Assembly (NCBI RefSeq): GCF_918797505.1
Contig: NC_092797.1
Span: forward strand, 30,951,372-31,015,371
Length of the DNA stretch: 64,000 nt
Direction of reading: 5' to 3'
Source of the DNA: Bemisia tabaci
Lineage: Eukaryota > Arthropoda > Insecta > Hemiptera > Aleyrodidae
Position numbers and translations under genes: made by a program. How positions within the stretch are numbered: the first letter of the stretch is position 1; every line of letters starts with the position of its first letter. This document shows positions 13,201 through 23,900 of the stretch, in pieces. The notes under the pieces were generated by a model that saw nothing but the letters and a program-made list of their open reading frames with translations, was not told the origin of the DNA and made no database searches.

Positions 13201-14170
13201 TTGCGTGCGAGTTGAAAAATGTTCTTGATCTGGTCGTGCCGGAGGATGATTGGGACCTTGAGTCAGATAGTTCTGGAATGAGCTCCTACGAAGATGAGAT
13301 GGACTTAATAGAAAAATCTGCCATCAAGCCAAGCATGTCTGTATCTGAGTTGAAGCAGTATATGGATCAGATGGATAAAGAACTTGCATCAACGACTATC
13401 GGTCAAAGCTTTGATAAAGTTGCTGAGAAGGAGGTAAGATTTTATTTCATGTATCATTTTCAGCATCTCATCACAGCTTCACTATATTCTTTTCATAATT
13501 CTCCTCTTCCATCTGTTTAATGTAGGTATCAAGTTTGGTTTAATCTAGCACAGAATTTTTGACTCATTTTTTTAATGGTGCGTCCACCCCAAGCATTTAA
13601 ATGAACTTAATTTAATGTACTTTAGTGCAATAGAAAGCTGAGAGAATAATCAAAAAGCAACCTCTCACACATTTTAATTTTATGCACTAAGTTTGAAGTT
13701 GTAGCATAAATATACTAATGTTTGAGACATCCATTGCACTCTTTGAAACTCTCCGAAACAGAACTTTTTGAATTAACCTTCAGATCGTTCTGTGATTTTC
13801 GTGAAAATTTATAGCTTCCTCTAAAGTTTTTGGGTAGATTTTTAACAAGATTTTAACTTAAGGGATTCAAAGTTCCTTTGTATTTCACGTTTTTAGGTTG
13901 AATCCTTGTCAGAGAGACAATTTTACTGAGCTTGTATACTGAATTGTAATGTATTGTTTGAAATTCCATCAACTTTCTCAATTGTTCCAGCACATGGAAG
14001 ATGACAGTTTCTCTGACATCGAAAATTTCAAGCCTGTTAATGTTGACATGAATGCTCTGAAGAATCTGATGAAATCATATGAGGAACAAATTGGAGAGCC
14101 TGGTCCCACGAGTACACTTCTTGGTTCCATGGGTGTGAAACTAGAAAATTCTCGCACATCGAAGCAGTGA
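4220..14170 (+). CDS. ecd: Ecdysoneless (SGT1-family) protein, 9 exons
   Basis: Exons: 4220-4457, 5530-5644, 6468-6707, 7450-7591, 7972-8274, 8962-9142, 12451-12625, 13037-13433 and 13991-14170 (TGA). All introns are GT-AG and all phases match, giving 656 aa; fly and human Ecdysoneless are of similar length. Recognisable family segments are the N-terminal block starting MASALECAREEDFVEYFLFP, HLYGITHYGDNIEDEWFIVF in exon 2, ADYLPRWAVPEKCEGRVFIF in exon 3, and the C-terminal VDMNALKNLMKSYEEQIGEP. The exon 8 region is acidic with serines (DWDLESDSSGMSSYEDEMD), the kind of segment that is phosphorylated in orthologs. Ecdysoneless is known from flies for ecdysone production and cell survival, and from animals generally for pre-mRNA splicing (with PRPF8) and p53 and R2TP contacts. 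The first ATG opens the conserved N-terminus, so I chose it. Intron 6 (3.3 kb) is almost entirely a transposon. Exon edges are inferred without transcripts. Confidence 0.95.
4963..5218. mobile_element. hAT-like MITE in ecd intron 1
   Basis: A 256-base non-coding element with terminal inverted repeats of about 16 bases (CAGTGTTCGAAACTCA). It is flanked by an 8-base near-duplication, AACACACA on the left and GACACACA on the right (7 of 8 match). An 8-bp target duplication and CAGTG ends fit hAT-superfamily MITEs. It lies wholly in intron 1 and does not touch the splice sites. Confidence 0.7.
5709..5801 (+). repeat. short tandem repeat, about 3 units of 28-35 bases
   Basis: Three diverged copies of a unit resembling GATTTTATGATAGTTATTGC lie in tandem in ecd intron 2, just after the exon 2 donor. 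No function is visible. Confidence 0.6.
9900..10400 (+). repeat. tandem repeat, about 2.8 units of 172-174 bases
   Basis: Successive units share AACGAGAATCCAAATTTGCC (starts near 9916, 10088 and 10262), CATGGGGACCCCCCC-like C runs and a GGTTATTTTCTCTCG block. The third unit carries a poly-C run near 10312. It lies inside the ecd intron 6 transposon. A further sequence, AATTATATAAAGTAGGGTGA, occurs on both sides of the array near 9872 and 10782. Confidence 0.8.
11139..12030. repeat. inverted duplication built from a mariner 3' end
   Basis: Left arm (11139-11528) and right arm (11648-12030) are near-identical reverse complements around a 119-base spacer. Each arm carries the end of a degenerate mariner transposase reading frame plus about 250 bases of shared non-coding flank that includes GGTGGGCGCGCGGCGACAGG. 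The high arm identity suggests a recent origin or gene conversion. It is nested in the 9404-12259 element. Confidence 0.85.
11534..11783 (+). pseudogene. mariner-type transposase C-terminal remnant
   Basis: In one frame the sequence reads a block with LFTELKNFLGGKR, the typical mariner region after the last catalytic Asp. After a frameshift near 11690 the next frame reads LYAEGIKKL, a premature stop, then NRGRDFVKK and a stop codon, the usual mariner C-terminus. A second, inverted copy of the same end is on the minus strand at 11382-11520. Frameshift, internal stop and loss of everything upstream make it non-functional. Confidence 0.8.
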
Positions 14171-14603
14171 GTCAACTTTCAGGTGCTTTCAATTTTTTTC
14201 TGCTTTTAATTTTTTATTTTTGAACTGTTTATTTTTGTATGTTTCAAGACTTTTCTGTGATATATTGAGAGTCAGACAATTACTATAATTAAAGCTAATA
14301 TTTTGCCATGAGCCCAATTTTCAGTGACATTCCTTAAAAGATTAAAGCATCATGTAATGTGTGTTATTTGCTACTGATAGTACTTGCGTAACCTAAGTCA
14401 ATTCTGTAAGCACTCAATTCGTTCCTTCTGCTTCAAGGAACTTACCTCGTTTGATCTGTTTCAGCACTGATTTCTGCAGACATTTTATTTTTTCATGAGT
14501 GCATGAATATGTCAAGAAACATTCGAGTCTTTTCTCATAAAAGTAAAGAAAAATCCCTGGAAATTTCAAGCCAATAATTCGCATGACAGTTCTTTTGTAA
14601 AAA

Positions 14604-14609
14604 AATAAA
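14604..14609 (+). terminator. possible poly(A) signal for ecd
   Basis: AATAAA occurs about 430 bases after the ecd stop, within an A-rich stretch. It is one of several possible signals in AT-rich DNA, so the assignment is weak. Confidence 0.25.
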
Positions 14610-14755
14610 ATGATCGTATGAAATCGTATGAATTAGCGCTATTGAGATACGTTCCTTTGTCAGGGGATGATGAATTTAGCAATTTCTGCTATGAAGGTGC
14701 CTTATTTTGGAACAGGCTTAAAAGAGTGCCGTTTGTAGTTGAGCAAACAATTTTT

Positions 14756-14792
<37 letters not shown>

Positions 14793-15447
14793 TTTTTTTT
14801 TTTGGCGTGTGTGTGTGTGACTGGGCTGAAGTACCACAAAATACAAAATATTTTTGCCATTGCATAGGGGAATGTTTTACAAAAATGTAGTATAAAAAGT
14901 CCAAATAGTGTGGCCTTTTGAAATTTAGAGCTCAAAAAACATGCTGTGGAAAAGTACAGTAACATTTCGCTCAATCTTGTGCAAAGTTGAACATCAACTA
15001 AGTAAAATGTTAATTCAAATTTTTCGGGCACTAACATTGACTGGCCTGATCAAAACTTCTTCAGGATACACCAGAGAAACTATCATCGAAAATTCAATCA
15101 TATACTGATTTTTTGACGCAACCTCATGAAAATCATTTTCTCCAAAGAATCGTCACCTAGAACTAAGGTCTTGTTCCAGTGGTTGGTCGCATTTATTCAT
15201 AATCAAAAGCACAAATTGAGCTAAATGTTTTTTAAAAAAATGTAAGCTAGTATTAATATTATATGGAAGGATCAGCTATGAAATTAAGCAAGATTGACCA
15301 TTATTTTGCAAAAAGTCATTTATTTATGGCTAAAATTAAATTCATTATAATATATACATTGTTAAATTCAATCAGGAACATATTTATACATTTACATGCT
15401 TTATCATTTTTTATTAAAAGGAAAAAAAAAACGAGTACAGTCTCTAA

Positions 15448-15453
15448 TTTATT
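15448..15453 (-). terminator. possible poly(A) signal for the RhoGEF gene
   Basis: TTTATT on the plus strand (AATAAA on the minus strand) lies about 0.8 kb past the RhoGEF stop. Another lies at 15319-15324. Which, if either, is used cannot be told from sequence alone. Confidence 0.2.
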
Positions 15454-16276
15454 TATGTATCAAGTCAGACATCCTCACCAGAGAAATTTTTAGGCTAGTT
15501 TTAATCCTATTTAAGTTTCAACACTTATAAATCTCTGTAATTTTTTTCTCCTATGGTTTTAATCACAACTTTACTTCTCTATCCATCATTCGAATGAGGT
15601 TTCTAAACATTCCTTTTTGATGTAATTTTTCGTCCAAGTACATAGGCTCTGTTGTGGAATCACTCACAACATTTTTCAAACATGAAAAAAGCCTGCTTTT
15701 AACGGTAATAAAAATGATAATAAAACTGTATTGCTGAATGAAATTGATACCTAAATAAGTTGGTACCAAATAATCAAAATTAAAAAAAAAAAAATATTGC
15801 ACTTTCCATGAACTCTCGAGGCCCAATTTCTTTACCTTAAAGAATCCTCTATCACTTGTGAAGACATTCATTAACTGCCATTAGTTTCATTCTTGTGTGG
15901 AGGAAACAACATTACTTCATTAGCCAATTACTACATGGGGTAAAAGTCGGCCATCTTAAAACTTTTTCTTCTAAGTAAAAGTGCACATTTGTGTGCGATA
16001 CCACTCCCAGAAAATTTACATATCCAGTGCAGAGAATTTCTGCCAAAAATAGATGATACCGTTTTGTTGACTAAGAAGAGAAAGAAAAATTGAAAAATAA
16101 ATAAACTATTACATCGAAAGGTCTTTTCAAAAGAAAGAGGGAGCTAAAGTGGTCAATTTCAATACTGGACACTAGCTGACATATCTTGGAATATGTATTC
16201 CACATCTTTTTTCAATAGTTGGTCGTTTGATGTGTAAAAAAAGCCGGTTCACACGATGGATTACTGGACAATGTGA

Positions 16277-19200
16277 TTACGATCGTAGCTGCATTCCATT
16301 GATCATAATATTCGCCAGGGCATTCCGCCTTTTTCTCCATTGCCCCAATCCTTGAGCGTGATATTGAACTTGTCTGTACCATAATTTCGTTTTTTCACTA
16401 TCTTCAGCCTGAAAAAAAGATGTAGCATGTAATTATTTTTGCCATATTTCATGAGATAACATAGGGAAATGAGTAGATTTTGGCCTCTTTTCCCTTCTAG
16501 TGTTTTACTTTACGTTCAAATACAAGTATGAGTATCTCTACATATGGAATGCTGGAAGCAGGTATTCAACCCCAAGTTGGTTACTTTCCCTCTTTATAAA
16601 AAAGAATAAAACAATCCAAAAATGGATAAAGAATATTGGACTTAAGAAAATCATTTCATTTGGATGATACTCTGTGGCCCTTTCTCTATCAAATGCTTAT
16701 GAAATTTCCAACAAAATCTATGGCATCAAATCTATTTCTTCAGCACCACAAGTTAACGTAAGGGTCATTAGTTTTATATGCAAAGATGGGAGACTGTATT
16801 GAGAGTCAGAAAGAAAAAAACTTGCATCTAAATAAACAAGCAGCCACAGCAATTACAGTTAAAGGGACTCCCTAGCTCTTAGGAGCTAGTCATACTTGAC
16901 CAAATTACCCTAATAACCCTGTTCTTTTTGCTTGTTTATGCTGGAAATTTGAAAAACTGTGATCAAAGTACAGGGTTTTTAGTTCCACAATAAAGAGCCG
17001 TATGCAAAAACGACATTTTTCGCCCCCCCCACTAGAATTTATTCAAACTTCGTCTATCAGTTACTAATACTGGAGCGCTTCTTTCCCCAAATTTTCAGAC
17101 CCCCAAAAAATTTTGGGGGGGCGCTAGGGGGGGTGGAAGTCAAAACCTGCGACCCTCGATATCTTCCGAACGAAACAAGATATTGAGGCCCGGTTTGGAC
17201 GAAAAATCGTCTAAAATTGCATACTTTAAGATTCTAGAGGTCAAAATCCCAAAATTAAATTTTTAACTTAACTTATGTGCTTTTTTTCAGTTTTTGAGGA
17301 AAAACAATTTCTTTTAAACAGATTAAACTGAAATTTCACATTTTTTGATTTGAACCAAAACCAGTTTTTTAAATTGTTCGTCTTTTTCCGCATCCAACGA
17401 GTGGTCGTATAAGCTGGGGAACCGAACGGTTCCGGAGATATGATCGATTGAAGTTTCCGCTCAACGCGCGCCGACCGATTTTCGCGCGCAAAAAAGTTGG
17501 ATTTGACTGTTATTAAACCAGATTTAATGTTCAAACTGAGCAAAATGCATTATTAGGGACTCTTGAGGGTCGCTGAGTCCAGAAATTACAGATACTTCCA
17601 AAAAATTCACGTTTTTAAAATTACAGCTCCGTAGCGCTATTTTAGAGGCCCACTGAGCGCCGACCGGCCGCTCAGTGGTCCTGTACGGAGCTGTAATTTT
17701 AAAAACGTGAATTTTTTGGAAGTATCTGTAATTTCTGGACTCAGCGACCCTCAAGAGTCCCTAATAATGCATTTTGCTCAGTTTGAACATTAAATCTGGT
17801 TTAATAACAGTCAAATCCAACTTTTTTGCGCGCGAAAATCGGTCGGCGCGCGTTGAGCGGAAACTTCAATCGATCATATCTCCGGAACCGTTCGGTTCCC
17901 CAGCTTATACGACCACTCGTTGGATGCGGAAAAAGACGAACAATTTAAAAAACTGGTTTTGGTTCAAATCAAAAAATGTGAAATTTCAGTTTAATCTGTT
18001 TAAAAGAAATTGTTTTTCCTCAAAAACTGAAAAAAAGCACATAAGTTAAGTTAAAAATTTAATTTTGGGATTTTGACCTCTAGAATCTTAAAGTATGCAA
18101 TTTTAGACGATTTTTCGTCCAAACCGGGCCTCAATATCTTGTTTCGTTCGGAAGATATCGAGGGTCGCAGGTTTTGACTTCCACCCCCCCTAGCGCCCCC
18201 CCAAAATTTTTTGGGGGTCTGAAAATTTGGGGAAAGAAGCGCTCCAGTATTAGTAACTGATAGACGAAGTTTGAATAAGTTTTAGTGGGAGGGCGAAAAA
18301 TGTCGTTCTTGCATACGGCTCTTTATAACTGTTCAGCAATAAAAGGGAAACTCTATTCAGCTTAAAATGGAATGAGCCTTGCTTCTTGAAGAACTGATCA
18401 CTTAAAAACTAAACGATGAACATACTGAATGGACCCGCATTTACAATTCCTATTTTTCTCTTCTTTTTGAATGATTGTCCGATTATTAGAGGGTTAAATT
18501 CTTTCTCTAGACCCGTTCCCCAATAGTTATCCTCAATCCTTGTATGAATTCTTACCTTAAATATGTAGGTGTCCTTAGTCACTAGTTCTTGAACCTCAAA
18601 ATATTCTTCCCATTCGCTGTCAGTACACACAATACAACGATCCAAGAATAGCGGCTCCTGTGGAAAATACAGCACATAAGTATATTGGAGTCTTTCTTGA
18701 GATAAGAAAATACACTGATACCCTCATTTGCCGTCCTGCAATTATCTTATGATTCACCTATTCGGCATACCAATGAGGCAGATTTTTTATTCTCGGCAGT
18801 GATTTTTTGACAACGAGCATTTTTTTTTCCTGCTCTTCCCGTGCGATTTTTAATGTATGTATAGGACTTTTTGATATCCAAAACAGATTGATACTACAAA
18901 TTTTTGAATAATTAGGTATGCCTGTACTTTTAACTCAAAACAGTTAAAATATGAACCCTTTTTTTTTCAAATTTATTTTATTTTGGCAGCCTTTTTTTTC
19001 TACCGAAAACTTCTATCTAACTCTGAACCCAGAGTTTTCTTGATAATCGTTGATGGCGATTCATTTCATGGAAGATCGAAAGCAACAAGGCTGACACATA
19101 AATAAGCTGGCAGTCATAACATTCAGAAGGTCAACAAAATCTCTGAGAGCCAGGTGCACGACACATACTAGATTAAAGAATTGCCACTCAGAATCCCCCA

Positions 19201-20984
19201 TATTGAAACTCAATGGAGGATAATATCATGTATCGGTACATATAAAATATGTAGTTCAAAACCGTGCACATCAAAACGCCCCCATTTTGGCAGAAAAGTA
19301 AAATGTATGCACAGTTTTATTGGTAGTTTCAGTAATACCAAAAAATTTGTTGATTCATAGTAGCAGTTTTAATATCCTACGCACTCACCCTGAGCAAAGC
19401 AAATCTTCCACTTTTTTCCTTGAGCAATAACAAGGTTGCCTCTTTCATGCCATGATTTCGTGGGAATGTGAGGATTTCTTCAGATTCTGGATGGTAATTT
19501 TCAGTCGGCTGGAACAAAAATTGAGTGATGAAAAATTATCGAAAATTATGAAGTAAAAGGAATGAGAAACTTAGGAAGGAAACTTCGTTATTTGGTTGGG
19601 TCCGTCATTCAAATTTTTGAAAAACAAAAACAGTGAAATGTATATATATATATAAAAATTGTTTAAATGATAATCATCACTATAACTAGTGCATCCACTG
19701 TTTGTGATTCATGGATCGATTACTAATTGATTGATTAATAAAATCCAGAAGACTCTAAGCTCAGATTTGTTAATGCTCTTTTTTAATGATGAATCCCTTC
19801 TGTAAAATCAATGAATGTAGTATCATCTTTAGTTTTTGATTTTTACTTCTCACCACTGCTTACCTTTTTTTTTAAAGATAACGAAATATTTATTAATTTT
19901 GTTATAAAGGTGGAACCATTATTGGACAGGTAATGGCCAAAGGCCTAAGAATACATGCTAAGATATAAGAAGTCCTAAGAATATTTACATGAAAGTTCCC
20001 CCTTTAGAGTTCCCTTATAGCGCCTTAAATATAAATTACAAATGTACAGTGAAGCTCCTCAGACTTCTATAGATTCATTCATCATTGTTTGCCTCGGAGT
20101 GGTCGGTTGACATGTCCTCGAGGGGAGGAGGACCACTGCTTAGCTTGGATTTTAGGAGTAAAAACCCTAAATTTGAGACGTCTCATTCACAGACTTACCT
20201 TTCCTAAAGTTACAACCATGGCATTGATTGGAGTTAGTTTTATTGTTCGCCCTTTTCGCCAGTTGTGGTCGGTGGGCTGAGTAAAAAGCAGTCGTCCCTC
20301 AATGGCAAATCGTACATCTTCATGGGCCCAGTCTAGAACATCTACAGCAATCTGTAAAAAAATAAATTTTCCGGTTTATTACCGATGTTATTAACCTGCA
20401 GCCAGATCATCAGAGTAAAGTCGAGTCATGATTAGAGTCCAATGAATTATCTCGAATTATTGTTAATGTTAAATGGCGAATATCTCTGGTGCAACTACTA
20501 CTGATTAGGCAATAAAACCAAACTAAGTATGAAAAATGCTGAGTCAAGAAGGATTAATTACCACCTTCAACTGCTGACTATTTCTATAATTACAGCCCTC
20601 CGTTTGTATGCAGCCCAGAGTGGTGCCATCTGACTCCCTATTAAAATTGTCTTCATTTAAAGAAAGAAAGACACAAATAACATTGACTGGAGCAGTATTT
20701 GCTAGACAACAACGAAAAATCAAAAGAAAATTTTAAATTTTTTCTCAGATGAATTGCACTTGATTCAGGAAAAAACTGATAGGGATTAGTGCAACATGTA
20801 ATTAAAATCGCACTGTTAATATACTCAAGCCAGCTATAACGGAAAGCTCAGGATGGATGGAATAGTAAGGAAAACTCACTTTTCGAAGTTTAATGGTGAT
20901 CATGTCAGTTTCGCTATTGGAGCGTCTACCATTGATGATAGATATCCTTCTCCAGAGCTTCGTTGAGCCAATATCTTTGGCTAA
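16277..20984 (-). CDS. RhoGEF exons 7-11: PH-like region and C-terminal tail
   Basis: Five exons, at 20880-20984 (35 codons), 20199-20351 (51), 19389-19508 (40), 18556-18657 (34) and 16277-16408 (43 plus stop), are all phase 0 and so could be skipped without a frameshift. They read LAKDIGSTKLWRRISI, then a PH-type strand pattern (VRFAIEGRLLFTQPTDHNWR, then RTIKLTPINAMVVTLGK, then GRFALLR, then EPLFLDRCIVCTD). The last exon is Gln- and Arg-rich (LGQWRKRRNALANIM) and fits the final helix of a PH domain plus tail. Assignment to PH rests on position after DH and on this pattern, without a profile search. Confidence 0.85.
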
Positions 20985-23900
20985 CTGCAATTATAAGACA
21001 GCATAAAATCAATAAATGCTGCAGCACAATATAATCTTATTGCATAGTTTGCGTGTGAGCAAATTCAAAAATTGAGGCTAACAATAATGTTTATGAGATG
21101 AGTTATGCATATGCGCCTATGTTTGATTTGACTAATCAACACTGCATTTCTACAGAGCTGATGCTCCTGCAGTTAATTTTATTGAAAAAAGCAGCATTCT
21201 CATAGTGCATCAACACAAAAGCACAAAAAGTAGTTGTTGTATTTAAAGGACTCTTGAAAAATTAATGGGAAAGATTATATGTTTTACACGGTAAAAAGGT
21301 AGGCCGAAAATGGAAGCTAGCTGAATATTACATGACAACAAGTAAAAAACCTTAGCTAAAATTTCCCTCCTAAAAAATTAAGAAAAAGGGACAGGTTCAA
21401 GTGAGTCCATTCTAACGCCATATCATGAAAAACATGAAAAAGAAGTAATTAGTAATAACAGACATATCTACATATATTTTCAAGTAAGTCATACTGTGTG
21501 ACTTTTCATTGCTTTGTTTTTAGAATTGATGTATTAAAAATATATCTTTGACACAATATGACGCAAAATTGAGAACATACCGAGTTCATGTGTTCCAAAT
21601 GTAATTCAATTTTGTGCTGGGCCTCCTTCAGTAATTCGCGACCCGAATGATGTGGGGGAGTAACTTTGTACAAACGTGCTAACAATAATGGGTACTTTGT
21701 TACACGTTGCACTGGTACCTAAAATAATTAAGAAAGACCATGATTAAGCATGACAAATATTTTTCTATTAAAATAATTACGCAAATAAAAAATAGTCATC
21801 ACATGGATAAATTATCACTATGATCGTAAGCAGGCATATAATTAAAAAAATTTGCTTTGGTGAAAAAAAAAAAACATGTATCATTTGTGGGTCATAGGAA
21901 ACAGTCGCAACAGATGGGTAAGATTAGCAGTCCAAGTAAAATCCGCCAGGATTGTGGATTCTGAAGTTTGATAAAGATGAAGAGTATAATTCTTCAGAGG
22001 GTCCGTGAATGCTCCATACACCCCTTAAGTAATCCACAAGAGAAACTAATTTAAGAACTGTTCCTCAGGTTCAGGAGAAGTAGGTAATATTGGTAGTTTT
22101 TTTGCATTCTCTGAAATTTTAAAATGCAGATTTTGTTGTTGATTCTCCAAGAATTAGCACTCTTAGCATGCCTTGGTGGTGTACATCCTATTACCAATCT
22201 CTTTTCTTTGAAAATAAATTACAGTGTTGGCGTAAAAAACTATATGCCTACCATGTAAACTTTAATTTAAAGAGTGATATTAGACTAGCTAAATTAACTT
22301 TTTCGTCCATTTACGAGAGAAACTTACCATTAAAAATGAGTTAAGGTTCATTCTTCGCAAAACACTATTTTCCATCTGGGAGACTCGAAGAAATATCCTC
22401 AACAGTTCCTTCTCTTTTTCTAGATTTGCCAGCATCATAGCTGCAGCTCCCTGAAAAAAGAGAAAAGGCCGATTAAGCAAAATTTTACCTAACACAATTA
22501 TTAATGATTTTCGCACGTTGACCAGAGAAAAAAATTGTAAGAAAACTTTTAATTTAGGGAAACATTGTTACAAGACTTCTAATTTAGACAAAGTTGTCAG
22601 GAAACTCTAAACTTAGTAAATTTGTCTCACATTGCAAGAAAATTATTTGGCTTAGAGGTGTTCGTTTAGGACACATTATTTTGAGGGATAATAATTTTGT
22701 TTTTTTAGCTTAGATGGAGTTTTTCTGATTCAAACACAGGAGCTCTGTCCTAGATAACAAATTTAATTTCCTGTGAGCTACATAGAGGAAGAAAAACTCT
22801 TTCATTCACTGAAAAAAGTTACGGTCTACGTAGACGTTCCGCCCGTTCCGGGCTCAGAGGCCGAAAGTTCCGGCTGCTGGAGCCGTAGCTTCGATTGCTG
22901 CGGGTGCTATGCCCGGAACTTTCGGCCTCCGAGCCCGGAACACGGACGGTATGTCTATACAGCTTATAAGTACCGCTTCCACGGCCGGAGTTTTTTTTTT
23001 CTGTGCTCGAAAGATATTTCCTTAATGGAAAATAAATTTCTCTTTTAATCACTCCGTAAAATAAAAACCTTCAATGAGCAAGAAATCGTCTGGTGTATCG
23101 AGGAAATTCAGAAAACGGCCCTTATCGGTACCCTTCCTTTATTTGCATTTGGACATATTTATGCTAAATGGAACTGTGTGTGCAAGTGGAAAGATGGGGT
23201 GTGGTCTTTAGTTGAGGGCCATATGAATGAATGGGGATTATCAAGCGCCAAGCGATTATCTTGCTCAGCTTTAACTCATGAGCCCTGTTCCACAAGGCTC
23301 TTGTCACATGTTCACGGCTCAGGAGTTAGCGCTTAGTCCCTTTTGATTTCATGTCAAATCCCGCTTTTCCATTTCCATTTTCTAAAAATGAACTACATCG
23401 ACTTTTACATTGTTTCTTATCCAGCTCACCACGAGCACACCCCATCTTTCCACTTGCACATAAGTAGTTCCTTTCACAGGGTTTCTACTGAAACAGGCTG
23501 GCCAAAAATCAGATCTTTTATAGTACTTTCTCAGTACAGTCCCAAGTTATTTAGTACCTCTTCAACAGAAAAATTCAGTACCTCCAATTGACGAACTTGG
23601 CAAAATTTCAAAAATTTGAATTTCTCGCTCAAATTGCGACAAAATTGACAAAAATTCCAGACCAGGGTGTCGACTGAAACAAGCTGGCCAAAAATCAGTA
23701 CTTTTACAGTACATTCCTGAGAAATTCAGTGCCTCCTCAACAGAAAAATTCAGTACTTTTTCAGTACCCCCATTTGACGAAATTCGAAGTATTTTAAACA
23801 TTTGAATTTCTCGCTCAAATTGCAACAAAAAAAGAACAAAAAAAAAGAAAATAAATAAATTCCGGACCTTCCTACGGAATTTCTGCACTTTTTCAGTACT

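Larger units (their letters stand above)
14171..16276. other. convergent intergenic region between ecd and the RhoGEF
   Basis: No coding sequence. It presumably holds the 3' untranslated regions of both genes. It contains a long poly-T run (about 14756-14803) followed by a GT microsatellite, and scattered A/T runs. Short open frames here are low-complexity. Confidence 0.6.

Noticed and set aside
14618..14890. Plus-strand frame with a long Phe run
   Set aside because: Made by the poly-T tract.
17268..18049. Two identical 91-codon frames, one on each strand
   Set aside because: They are the two arms of a palindrome. There is no family match and the frame is explained by the repeat, so I do not call a gene.
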